NCBI GenBank assembly: GCA_965262665.1 | Contig: OZ253551.1 | Span: forward strand, 620,001-684,000 | DNA length: 64,000 bases | Direction of reading: 5' to 3' | Origin: CBDBND01 sp965262665 | Lineage (GTDB): Bacteria > Pseudomonadota > Alphaproteobacteria > Rhodospirillales > Rhodospirillaceae | Shown: positions 46,973-55,664 of the stretch, piece by piece | Layout of the letters: each line of letters starts with the position of its first letter | How positions within the stretch are numbered: the stretch's first letter is position 1 | Notes under the pieces: generated by a model | Seen by the model: the letters and a program-made list of their open reading frames with translations, nothing else | Told to the model about the DNA's origin: nothing | Database searches by the model: none | Position numbers and translations under genes: made by a program

Positions 46973-49492
46973 ATGGCTTTATGGCTTAAGACCGCGCGTG
47001 CAGTGTCCTTTGTAGCAATGGCTGGAATCATTGCATTGATATCAAACGAAGTCAGTGCGCAGTTTGTAATCCCGGAGATCGTGGTAACCGCGCGTAAACG
47101 CGAGGAGAGCCTGCAACGGGTGCCGCTTTCCATCACAGCCTTCACCGAGGCGGTGCTGGACCGAGCCGGCATCCAAACCCTGGACGACCTTGCTCGGTTC
47201 ACTGCTAACTTGACCTTCACTCAGGGCCCAGTCGGTCGACGTGCGGTGCCTGTACTGCGCGGTATTGGCTTGATCGACTCCTTCGGTTTTGACAACCACG
47301 TCGGCTTGTTTATTGATGGCGTCTACGTGTCGAATCGCTCGAGCCTAAATATCGCCATGTTCGACCTTGAACGGGTTGAAGTGGTGCGAGGCCCACAAAG
47401 TGCGCTCTATGGCCGCAACACGTTTGCCGGCGCCATAAATTACATCACCAAGAAACCGGCAGATCAATTTGAAGGAAAACTGGCCGCCACCCTCGGTCAA
47501 TATAATGAACAAAGAATCACGGCCACCTTGAGCGGTCCGGTCATCAATGATGAACTGTACGTCAGGGTTGCAGCCAGCTATGATCATAACAACGGCACCT
47601 ACAAAAATGGTGTCTTGAAAGGGGGGCTTGGCGGGCACGAATACAAGACGGTATCGCTCGCTTTTCGCTGGATACCTAACGAAGACTTTGAAGCGAACCT
47701 CAAGGGCTATTATACCGACGACCTCATTGATAGCGCCCCCGTCACCACCATTCCCAACAATGCCGGTGTGTTGCAATTACCACCTCCTTATCCAACTCTA
47801 GCGTTCTACTACGTTGGCCAAGTACCCGGCTTCGGGTCGCGGAACCACCCCGGTCTTTCTGAAGAGGCATTTGCCCAGGACCGAACACTGCGCCGTGCCG
47901 ACCTGACTATGACTTATGATTTCGGAAATCTTACGATTACGTCGATTACCGCTTATGCCAAACTGGTCAATACGACCTTCGAAGATTTTGACCGCACCCA
48001 GGGCGGTGAGAATGACGGCCAGTTCCTGCAGTTCGGCTATACGACGGTTCCGATGCTGCGGCCGCCATTTTTCCCGAACCGGCCGTTCGGCCGATCCGGT
48101 CCGACAATTAGCCTGCCGTTCCCGACTGCGCCGGCGGCTACCATTGACCCGATTGAGGTGCCCACCTTTATCAGTTTCACAAGCGCCCCTACAGAATACT
48201 GGTCGCAAGAACTGCGACTAACATCAGACATTGGCGAAGATCTACGTTGGCTGGCCGGGGGATACTTCTTTCGTAGCCGCGACCGCAGAGGTATTGGCGG
48301 GACGTTCGATGTCAGCGCCGCCCCTCCCGAGGCCACGTTTTTTGTCACTTATGGCGGCCCTTTCTTTCCAGGATTCCAAGGTCCGGTGACCCCCCAGAGC
48401 TTGTTTCACCGTGGAGCCGTTGTGCGGCGTGACAACCTCACCCGCGATAATGTCGGTGCACGTCAAATTTCAGTTTATGGTCAATTGGCCTACGACTTCT
48501 CTGATCAATTGACGGGTACGGCGGAATTGCGTTGGACTGATGAAGAGAGGTTCAGCCTCGCTCTCTATGACTTCTTCTATGGCAATGGAATAGTCAACGT
48601 CCGTACCGATGCGTCGTTCAATTTCTGGGATCCGCGCTTCACATTGCAATATCAAGCCAACGAAGATTTCATGATCTATAGCTCAATCGCCAAGGGCTCA
48701 AGGTCGGGCGGCATCAATCCAGGGTCTTTCTTGTTTCCTGGGAGCGAGAGGCTCCAAAAATTTGATCCTGAAAGCAACTGGACGTTCGAAGCCGGTGTAA
48801 AGTCCTTGTGGGCCGCCGATCAGCTGCAACTGAATGTGTCCGCATTCTATATCGATTGGACGAACATTCAATTTCGAACCAGCCTGGCTGGTGGGGATTC
48901 ATTCTTCTCCGTTACGCAAAACCTGGGCGATATTACAGCAAAGGGGTTTGAACTTGAGTTAACGGCTCGTCCCGTCGATCAACTGAGTATTGTCCTCGGG
49001 TATGGGCATTCAAATCCTAAGTTTGAGGATGAATCTGAAGACACCAGCAGCGCCAACCTCTGCACCAATATGGTGCTGTTCGGATCAGACTGTACTATCG
49101 AACCATCCACCAGCGATTTCCGTGGTGCCGATATCAGCAACAATCAATTGGCACGGACCTCGAAGCATACGTTTTCTGCAAATGCTCAATATACCGGCCT
49201 TATAAGCGGTGATTGGAATTGGTATCTTCGTGGCGATCTTAGCTACCGGTCTCGGCAATGGAACGACCCAACCAATTTGTATTGGGTTGGTGGCCAAGTT
49301 CGCGCCAATGGCCGCATAGGTATTGAAAAGAAAGCTTTTGATATCAATTTCTGGGTCACCAATTTGGTCAATGAAAAGACTCCAGACGAGGCCTCTGACG
49401 TGACGTCCAACTTCAATACTCTCCGCCAGGTGATTATCATTCAAAATACGGAACTGCGCAAATTCGGCGTTTCGGCGACCTATAGATTCTAG
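46973..49492 (+). CDS. TonB-dependent outer-membrane receptor
   Basis: 839 residues. Signal peptide to about residue 29 (VSA), TonB box EIVVTARKREESLQRVP (about 34-50) and plug domain (RRAVPVLRGIGLIDSFGFDN, RVEVVRGPQSALYGRNTFAG, INYITKKP). The long beta-barrel includes SVYGQLAYDFSDQLTGTAEL and SIAKGSRSGGINPGSF. The C terminus ends FGVSATYRF with the terminal Phe required for BAM insertion. Sequence style is that of the sphingomonad/alphaproteobacterial receptors without siderophore-specific features, so the ligand may be a glycan, terpenoid or other hydrophobic compound. CAGGAG precedes the ATG. Intact. Confidence 0.95.
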   Translation: MALWLKTARAVSFVAMAGIIALISNEVSAQFVIPEIVVTARKREESLQRVPLSITAFTEAVLDRAGIQTLDDLARFTANLTFTQGPVGRRAVPVLRGIGLIDSFGFDNHVGLFIDGVYVSNRSSLNIAMFDLERVEVVRGPQSALYGRNTFAGAINYITKKPADQFEGKLAATLGQYNEQRITATLSGPVINDELYVRVAASYDHNNGTYKNGVLKGGLGGHEYKTVSLAFRWIPNEDFEANLKGYYTDDLIDSAPVTTIPNNAGVLQLPPPYPTLAFYYVGQVPGFGSRNHPGLSEEAFAQDRTLRRADLTMTYDFGNLTITSITAYAKLVNTTFEDFDRTQGGENDGQFLQFGYTTVPMLRPPFFPNRPFGRSGPTISLPFPTAPAATIDPIEVPTFISFTSAPTEYWSQELRLTSDIGEDLRWLAGGYFFRSRDRRGIGGTFDVSAAPPEATFFVTYGGPFFPGFQGPVTPQSLFHRGAVVRRDNLTRDNVGARQISVYGQLAYDFSDQLTGTAELRWTDEERFSLALYDFFYGNGIVNVRTDASFNFWDPRFTLQYQANEDFMIYSSIAKGSRSGGINPGSFLFPGSERLQKFDPESNWTFEAGVKSLWAADQLQLNVSAFYIDWTNIQFRTSLAGGDSFFSVTQNLGDITAKGFELELTARPVDQLSIVLGYGHSNPKFEDESEDTSSANLCTNMVLFGSDCTIEPSTSDFRGADISNNQLARTSKHTFSANAQYTGLISGDWNWYLRGDLSYRSRQWNDPTNLYWVGGQVRANGRIGIEKKAFDINFWVTNLVNEKTPDEASDVTSNFNTLRQVIIIQNTELRKFGVSATYRF

Positions 49493-49724
49493 AGTTTAAC
49501 TATCTTAGTCAAAACCATACCCAGTGTTTTGGATGTAGTTCGACGGGACGGATCAGTATTATCCCTGTCCTTTCCGAGAACCTTACATCTCCGAATGCCG
49601 CCATTCGATTTATGGTCCGGATGGCGGGAGTGGGTGGGAGACCTGATAAACCTTGGTTTTAAAGACCGCGGATGAGCGTGGCTCCCCGTCCTCTGTTCCC
49701 CTTAACCTGAACAGTCGCTTGGTC
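49493..49724. other. Gap after receptor gene
   Basis: Contains one copy of the dispersed motif (CCTGTCCTTTCCGAGAACCT at about 49565). No gene. Confidence 0.4.
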
Positions 49725-49908
49725 CGCTGTGCTCAGCATGGACCCGGGCGCCACGGACGAGGAGCTGCGTGCGGCGCACCGCAATCTCGTGCGCACCTAC
49801 CATCCGGACCGGCTGGTCTCCAAAGGGTTGCCAGAGGAGTTCATGAAGCTCGCGAACGACCGGCTTGCCGAGATCAACTCTGCCTATGAGAAGTTGACAA
49901 AGGAGAAG
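49725..49908 (+). pseudogene. J-domain (DjlA/DnaJ-like) fragment
   Basis: Codes for VLSMDPGATDEELRAAHRNL, VRTYHPDRLVSKGLPEEFMK and LANDRLAEINSAYEKLTKEK, a complete J domain with the HPD motif that stimulates DnaK. The TerB-like N-terminal part normally preceding it in DjlA-type proteins is absent. It ends near its natural C terminus, where it meets the TRAP fragment. Confidence 0.8.
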
Positions 49909-50180
49909 CCATTGAGTCGTCGTCGGATTGCACCGCGTCGATCGTACCGCGTTGCATCGCTTGGAAAAGCTCGCTGGTCGGCGAAGAACAGCTGAATTTG
50001 CATCCTGTCGCGGGCGATCTTATTGAACATGTCGACCGCCGGAACGATCACATGTTTGGCCAACGCAGGGCCGGCATAGGTTTGCATGCGCCGGAGAATC
50101 TTCGTTGGAGCGATCGCCGGCGCTGCGAACGCCGCCAGCGTTGCGGCGGAAGTAGCCACGAATTTCCGTCTTGTGGTCAT
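49909..50180 (-). pseudogene. TRAP transporter substrate-binding protein (DctP) N-terminal fragment
   Basis: Tat-type signal MTTRRKFVATSAATLAAFAAPAIA, then ILRRMQTYAGPALAKHVIVPAVDMFNKIA and MQIQLFFADQ. A short deletion after FFADQ shifts the frame; SELFQAMQRGTIDAVQSDDD follows in the other frame up to the joint with the J-domain fragment. The typical family start suggests a C4-dicarboxylate or keto-acid type importer. Only about a quarter of the gene is left. Confidence 0.85.
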
Positions 50181-50243
50181 GATATCACCTTCTCTGTAAT
50201 GGCCTCGAATTAGCGAATCGTGCTCCTTCTCTGAGTCTTCTTG

Positions 50244-50330
50244 TTAGTGTCCATAGATGTATTCTGGCAGCCACAGCGCGGTCGCCGGGAGGGTCATGAC
50301 GATGGCAAGGAAGACATCATAACGCATTCT
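50244..50330 (-). pseudogene. TRAP transporter large permease (DctM) C-terminal scrap
   Basis: In frame: RYDVFLAIVMTLPATALWLP then EYIYGH and stop at 50244. It lies just upstream of the DctP fragment on the same strand, in the dctM-dctP order expected for an operon. Only the last 27 or so residues are visible. Confidence 0.6.
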
Positions 50331-50458
50331 AAGATTGCCCGAGAACGACGGAGCGAGAGGAAGTGCGCTGCCCGTTGGAACCGCAATACACCACAACTTA
50401 AAATTGATTATAGTGAGCTCTGTGTCAAGGAGGCTGAATGCGCCCGCGAAGGTCAGCG

Positions 50459-50621
50459 GGCATTGTCAGATTAAATCCGCTTGGTCGCCTCTCCCTGTCC
50501 CCTTTTGGGGATTTCAGGGCGTACGAACAGGTTTTATCTGGCTTAGACCGGACAAGCACGGGTGACGAAGCTGGCTCAACAACGGGAAAATTCTAACATA
50601 CGATTTTAGTCTGACAATGCC
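50459..50621. mobile_element. 163-bp MITE-like unit with IS6-type ends
   Basis: Left end GGCATTGTCAGATTAAATC; right end, reversed, GGCATTGTCAGACTAAAATC. No coding capacity. The interior differs from the unit at 42493-42672, so each may be a separate IS6 deletion product. Confidence 0.55.
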
Positions 50622-50639
50622 GTTTTGGTGGCAGTAAGA

Positions 50640-50907
50640 ACAACCAAAGCGAGAATTCTTACTTGCCAGTCCGACAGCGGGAACGACGAATGCAAGGTTT
50701 CAAATCGGCTCGATCAGCGCAGCGGTTTCTCTCTACCCACGCCACCGTCTACAACACCTTCAACGTCCAACGCCATCTGATATCCCGACAAACATTACGC
50801 CAGTTTCGTAACCACGCAGTGGGCCTGTGGCAAACCGTCACCGCTGCCGCTTGAGCTTGAGTTCTATGCCAGTTCGCGGCACGACCGTTCAATAACGTGA
50901 CAATGCC
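50640..50907 (+). mobile_element. IS6-family C-terminal fragment
   Basis: Codes for RRMQGFKSARSAQRFLSTHA and TVYNTFNVQRHLISRQTLRQ to stop at 50854, the tail of an IS6-group transposase different from the 37485 copy. Followed at about 50890-50907 by AACGTGACAATGCC, a decayed right end. Confidence 0.8.
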
Positions 50908-50959
50908 TTTTATAGAGTCCGGATCCTAGACATCTTAAGCTGGGGTGTCTTCGGCCGGA

Positions 50960-51165
50960 GGGTCCTCTGTGCCTTCCGAAAACCTTATCCGGTTGATTAG
51001 AGTATAGAACGTCTGAAATCCGCTTGGGATGACACGGTGGTTCGCTCGGTTGTTGTTTGTGGTTTTTGTAGGCTAGCACAGAGCCGAGGCAGCTGCGTGC
51101 CTAGAAAGTCCGCCTTGATGGAATACATCACTAATATTGGCGGATGAGGTAATTGGCAGGGATAG
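50960..51165. repeat. Two copies of the dispersed TTCCGAAAACCT motif
   Basis: GCCTTCCGAAAACCTTATCC at about 50970 (plus strand, with TTCGGCC upstream able to pair) and GGCGGATGAGGTAATTGGCA at about 51139 (minus-strand copy). Confidence 0.5.
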
Positions 51166-51492
51166 GCGTTCCTTCACTGTGGCAGGGCGCTGATCCGCTC
51201 CAGGCTGTGCGATCCGGCAGTGCAAATCTAGCGCTCCAGCTTCCCTACTTATGGCGAAGTGCTGGCCGATCAGATCGCTGGTGCCGATTCCGTAGAAATC
51301 GATACCGATGAGGAAGAGGGCAACCGCCTGCAGTTTTATTGAAGCGAATTCCGTATCGTTGCCGGCATCTGTGACCCGTTTCCAGTTGCGGACCTTTTGA
51401 GGTGGCGGCACCGCCGTGATGAGAGTAGTCACTGACGCTTCCCAGGACGGAAACACGAGATAGCGGGTAGTGGAGTAGAGATATTCGAACAT
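51073..51492 (-). CDS. Hypothetical protein, doubtful
   Basis: 139-codon open frame beginning MFEYLYSTTRYLVFPSWEAS. A hydrophobic middle (KLQAVALFLIGIDFYGIGTS) might be genuine, but the C-terminal third overlaps a repeat motif and looks non-coding. No family recognised. Probably a truncated gene. Confidence 0.3.
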   Translation of the reverse strand: MFEYLYSTTRYLVFPSWEASVTTLITAVPPPQKVRNWKRVTDAGNDTEFASIKLQAVALFLIGIDFYGIGTSDLIGQHFAISREAGALDLHCRIAQPGADQRPATVKERLSLPITSSANISDVFHQGGLSRHAAASALC

Positions 51493-51813
51493 AGGAATCC
51501 TGGGTCTGAGTTCGTCGCGCGCTTCGTTCTACCGCGTTCATGGCTCGCGTCCGTCGTGATCGATCAGGGCCGTCGCCTCAGGGTCATCGCCTCAGGGCCA
51601 TCGGCAGCGGGCGGCTGGAAGGTGACGCCGGTGATCGCCGCCGCGAGCTGACCATCGCGGTGGCATAAAAAAAGGGCGAAGTTTTTGTGCTGCAAGCGTC
51701 GCTGTTCGACGGCTAAGCCCTTTGGTAGATCACCCGAATGTTTTGGTGGTGGACCCATCATATGTAATGATTCCAAATCGTAATTCCCATTTGCGCCCTT
51801 GGATCGGGAGACC
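51493..51813. other. 321-base gap before the GPP34 gene
   Basis: No gene. Contains a short tandem repeat (TCGCCTCAGGGTCA / TCGCCTCAGGGCCA near 51571-51600) and a poly-A stretch at 51667. Confidence 0.4.
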
Positions 51814-52476
51814 ATGCGTATGCTGAGATTCGCTGAAGAAATCATACTGCTGCTGCTCGACGACAAGGGCGGGCGTTTCGTTGATACACCTTCGATGACC
51901 CTTGAGTATGCGCTTGCCGGCGCGGTTCTGATGGATTTGGCGCTGGAGGGCCGTATTGACACCGATCCGGAACGGCTCTTTGTGATCAATCCGACACCGC
52001 TTGGGGATGATTTGCTCGATCCCACCCTTGAACGCATCGCGCAATGTGCGGAGACGCACGCCCCTATCCACTGGATCGATCAAACGGCCACCTATGCCAG
52101 TGGTATTCATGAACGCGCTCTCGCCCATCTCGTCGAGCGCGGTATTCTAGAACAGGAGGATGGCCGCTTCATGTAGGTGTTCCAGACGCGGCGCTACCCG
52201 GTCATTGATAACAAGACTGTCCGAGAAGTGAAGCTGCGGATCATGGGGGTTCTGTTCAGCGATGAAATTCCGGATGCGCGCGATATCGTTATCATCTCCC
52301 TTTCCGATGTATGCGGTATTTTCCGGGGTATACTTTCCACTCGGGAATTGAAGGATGCCGCCCAACGTATCAATCAAGTCCGCAAGATGGACTTGATCGG
52401 CCGGGAGATCTCGAAAGCAGTGTGGGACATCGAAATGTCTCTCACCACCGCCGGGGCAATGGTGCCGATACACTGA
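51814..52476 (+). pseudogene. GPP34-family (Golgi phosphoprotein 3-like) protein with in-frame TAG
   Basis: Starts MRMLRFAEEIILLLLDDKGG after GGGAG. The GPP34 pattern continues: LEYALAGAVLMDLALEGRID, HERALAHLVERGILEQEDGR. At FM the frame hits TAG (52174-52176), then continues VFQTRRYPVIDNKTVREVKL, SDVCGIFRGILSTRELKDAA and GREISKAVWDIEMSLT to TGA at 52476. GPP34 proteins usually have Trp just before the RRYP block, so TGG to TAG is likely. In bacteria these membrane-associated proteins are of uncertain role. Confidence 0.85.
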
Positions 52477-52496
52477 AGCGCGATCACCCGGCACCT

Positions 52497-52563
52497 GCCC
52501 AATATCACCAATTTAGCCGGTGAATATCATTTAACGTAGCCGGTCAATATCACCCAAAGTAGC
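52497..52563. repeat. Imperfect 22-bp repeats, IS21-end type
   Basis: AATATCACCAATTTAGCCGG, AATATCATTTAACGTAGCCG and AATATCACCCAAAGTAGC follow each other head-to-tail, as in the transposase-binding repeats near IS21 termini. Probably the distal end of an IS21 whose other parts are at 52906-55664. Confidence 0.5.
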
Positions 52564-52905
52564 GTGCGCCGTGGAAAGGCGCCATTCCCTAGCGGGTGCG
52601 AATCCCGCTCGGCAACTTTCGCTCCAGCCGGTAGTAATCGGAGCGGGTTGTGGAGGTAACGACATAGTCCGAAGCGCTCCGACAGAAGGACCGCCCTGGG
52701 CGGTTCAGCGACCATGCGGGCCGCAACGTGAGTGAACGCTGAGCAGGCCTCGCAAAGTGAAGACGCGGAAGCCGACCTGATCGCTACTTCGGGGAAGGCT
52801 GCCACCGACCCGGAAGCGAGCGAAATGAGCACCGGCCGGTTCCGCCGGGGTAGTGGCGGCGGCACGCATGGAAGAGGGGAATGGCAGCAACACGGGAAGC
52901 CCTGT
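52564..52905 (+). ncRNA. Probable group II intron, 5' part of ribozyme (domain I)
   Basis: Begins GTGCGCC with a complementary GGCGCC shortly after. Stem-rich segments follow that are characteristic of bacterial group II introns: AGCGGGTGCGAATCCCGCT (hairpin), CTCGGCAA, GGAGCG...CGCTCC, GACATAGTCCGAAG, ACCGCCCTGGGCGGT and GTGAGTGAACGCTGAG. It ends at AACACGGGAAGCCCTGTG, where IS21 sequence begins. The reverse transcriptase/maturase and domains V-VI are missing, so it is dead. The call rests on motif memory and needs a covariance search. Confidence 0.55.
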
Positions 52906-53576
52906 GCGGTGCCCGCCTTGCCCATGCGCGCTTCCAGGAGACGACGCAGAGTGGCAAAGCCATCCGGCAAAGCCCATCCCTGCAATGGGGCAGCCTGATC
53001 AAAGGCACCGATCTTCTTCTCCAGCAGGGGCAGATAGTGCATCGGATCGAAGACCATGTCCTCACGTTGATAGGACCGTTGGTGGCGGGCAATCTCCTCG
53101 CCGCCAGCGCAGATCACAACCGTCTCCACATAGCCGCGCACCACAACCTCGTGGTGCCCTTACCCTTGTCATTGCCCTTGGCTGGTCGGCCAAACCGGTC
53201 CTTGAACAGATAGTGAGACTGGAGGGCCGGGAACATCTGCGTTCTCAGGCGGGTGCCGTCCCCGAGAATGCGGGCCACCGCCAGCTTGGTATTGTCGTAC
53301 AGGATCGATTGGGGCACCCCGCCGAAGAAAGCGAACGCTGCAACATGTCCGTCACTGAACGCTTCGGAGGTCTCGCGAGGATAGGCCTTCACGAAGATCG
53401 CATCACTGTGGGGCAGATCGACAACCAGGAAGTGGATCTTGCGTTCCGCCCCGCCAATCACCGCCAGAGCCTCACCAAAGTCAGCCTGGGCATGACCGGG
53501 CGCATGATGCAACGGCACGAACACTTCCCGGGTGTACCGGCGCACTTCGCAGATGTAATCCTTCACAATGCAGACT

Positions 53577-55232
53577 GTGTGAAAACTCTGGGTAGCGGGG
53601 GATTCCGTCCGGCTCATGGCGATGTTAGGGTCCGCCATGAGACACATTCCTGGCATTGACCGCTCTCAGGTTCTGCTTCTGCCGGAAGCAGTGGACGATT
53701 ACGTGGGCCGGGATAACCCGGTCCGTTTCATCGACGCTTTCGTGGATGGTTTGGACCTAGCGGCCGCTGGTTTCGAGCGCGCCGCGCCGAAGGCGACGGG
53801 TCGTCCCGGCTACGATCCGGCGGACCTGCTGAAGCTCTACATATACGGCTATCTCAATCGGGTACGTTCGAGCCGCCGGCTGGAGGCTGAGAGCAAGCGT
53901 AATCTCGAAGTGATCTGGCTGTTGCGGCGTTTGTCGCCGGACTTCAAGACGATCGCCGATTTCCGGCGGATCAATCGGGCGGCGTTCCGCCAGGTATTTC
54001 GGGAGTTCGTGAAGCTATGCCACGAACTGGAGCTGTTCGGACGCGAGCTGGTGGCGGTTGACGGTACACGGATCAAGGCAGTGAACAGCCGGAAGCGGAA
54101 CTTCACCAAAGCGAAGCTGGCGAAGGCGTTGGCCGAGAGCGACGAGAGGTTGTCGCGTTATCTCGACCGCCTCGACGAGGCCGACGGGCAAGACGAGGGC
54201 GGCACCGGCGACGGCGACGGCGAGGTGGAGAATATCGAGGAGAAGATCGCTGCGATCCAAGGGCGGCGTGAGCGGTTTGAGGAACATCGAGACGCGCTGG
54301 CTGCGAGTGGCGAGGGCCAGCTCTCTTTGACGGATCCGGACAGCCGGGCGATGCGCGCCGAGACCCGGGTCGGTGTCGGCTACAACATCCAGATCGCGGT
54401 GGACGCCAAACACAAACTGATCGCCGAGCAGCAGGTCCATAACAAGGTCAGCGATCTCGGTCTATTGGCCGAGACGGCGGTGGCAGCTCGGCGGAACCTG
54501 GCCGTTGATCGGATCGACGCGGTCGCCGATGCGGGCTACTTCAAGATCGAGGATATCGAGGCCTGCGAGAATGCCGGCGTCATGCCGCATGTGCCCAAGC
54601 CCCAGCGCGGATCAACGGTGAGCCAGGGGCTCTTTCCCAAGGAGCGCTTCCGCTATGACGGCGGCAAGGACATTTACATCTGCCCCGACGGCCAACGCCT
54701 GGCGCTACACAGCAGGCGCAAGCGCCGCGATCTCATCTTCGCCAGTTACGCCAATCGCGCCGCGTGCAAGGAGTGCCAACTCAAGTCGAAGTGTACGAAG
54801 AGCGACTTCCGTCGGGTCCTGCGCTATGTCGACGAAGCGATCCTGGAGCGTATGGCGGAACGATTGGCGGCCCGCCCGGAGCTGCTCGATGCGCGCCGTG
54901 AAAGCGTCGAGCATCCCTTCGGCTCAATCAAACAATGGATGGGCCAGGGTGCCTTCCTGACCCGGCGGCTGGAGAACGTGCGCGGCGAGTTCAGCATCAC
55001 GGCGCTGGCTTACAACATCCGCCGCGCGATCTCGCTGGTAGGTGTTCCCGCCCTGATCGCCGCCGCGAAGGCATGAGACGGGAATCAGGTCAAAATCGAG
55101 CGCCGCACATCGATCCATGGAGGCCTGGAGCCCCTTCCGCGGGGCTACCGGCGCCAAACCGCCAGATTACGTGGGATCACCGCGAATCATGGTCACCTAA
55201 ACCTCCATCCCCGCTACCCAGAGTTTTCACAC
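53577..55232 (+). mobile_element. IS1182-family insertion sequence, complete
   Basis: 1656 bp with perfect 24-base inverted ends starting GTGTGAAAACTCTGGGTAGC at 53577 and, reversed, at 55232. Inserted in istA. A target duplication is not obvious; the flanks form part of a small palindrome (ACCGTG/CACAGT). Confidence 0.92.
53616..55076 (+). CDS. IS1182-family DDE transposase
   Basis: 486 residues (or start at 53637). DUF772-type N terminus (PEAVDDYVGRDNPVRFIDAF, GRPGYDPADLLKLYIYGYLN, RVRSSRRLE), first Asp in ELVAVDGTRIKAVNSRKRNF, second in AVADAGYFKIEDIE, a Cys-rich insert (NRAACKECQLKSKC) and the catalytic Glu in RRESVEHPFGSIKQWMGQGA. No lesion; probably active. Confidence 0.95.
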   Translation: MAMLGSAMRHIPGIDRSQVLLLPEAVDDYVGRDNPVRFIDAFVDGLDLAAAGFERAAPKATGRPGYDPADLLKLYIYGYLNRVRSSRRLEAESKRNLEVIWLLRRLSPDFKTIADFRRINRAAFRQVFREFVKLCHELELFGRELVAVDGTRIKAVNSRKRNFTKAKLAKALAESDERLSRYLDRLDEADGQDEGGTGDGDGEVENIEEKIAAIQGRRERFEEHRDALAASGEGQLSLTDPDSRAMRAETRVGVGYNIQIAVDAKHKLIAEQQVHNKVSDLGLLAETAVAARRNLAVDRIDAVADAGYFKIEDIEACENAGVMPHVPKPQRGSTVSQGLFPKERFRYDGGKDIYICPDGQRLALHSRRKRRDLIFASYANRAACKECQLKSKCTKSDFRRVLRYVDEAILERMAERLAARPELLDARRESVEHPFGSIKQWMGQGAFLTRRLENVRGEFSITALAYNIRRAISLVGVPALIAAAKA

Positions 55233-55664
55233 GGTCTGAATGGTGTAGCCGCCCTCAAAGCCATACTCGGCGCAGAGCCGTTCAAAGATGCGCTTGGCCG
55301 TATGGCGCTGCTGCTTCGGAAGTGCTCTATCGTCCTCAAGGATCTGATCGATGAGCCCTGTGAACGGCCCCAACTTCGGACGACGAATCGGCTTGGTGCG
55401 CCGGTAACCAGGAGGCACGGCGTGCAACAAAATCTTCGCCACCGTCCGCCGGTCAATCCCAAACCGCCGCGCAGCTTCGCGTTGGGTCAACTTCTCATGG
55501 TGGCACGCAAGCCGAACCCGCCGATATAAATCCACAGTGTACATCCCCAAGCCTCCAGCCAGCGCAACCTGGCTTCAGAGACTAAAAAGACTGGCGTACT
55601 ATTACGCCGCTACAGCGAGATTACCCCGCCGTTCCTGTGGATCATTTTTGCACCGGCGTTCTCA

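Larger units (their letters stand above)
52906..55664 (-). mobile_element. IS21-family element, split by IS1182 and internally deleted
   Basis: Left end TGAGAACGCCGGTGC at 55664, with the receptor fragment immediately outside. istA starts at 55544 (MYTVDLYRRVRLACHHEKLT, QREAARRFGIDRRTVAKILL). It runs to GYTIQTV, where the IS1182 enters at 55232. It resumes at 53576 (YICEVRRYTREVFVPLHHAP, GHAQADFGEALAVIGG with catalytic Asp). An internal deletion at about 53140 joins NDKGK to GHHEVVVRGYVETVV in another frame. It ends at RLLEARMGK near 52910. istB is not present. Confidence 0.85.
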
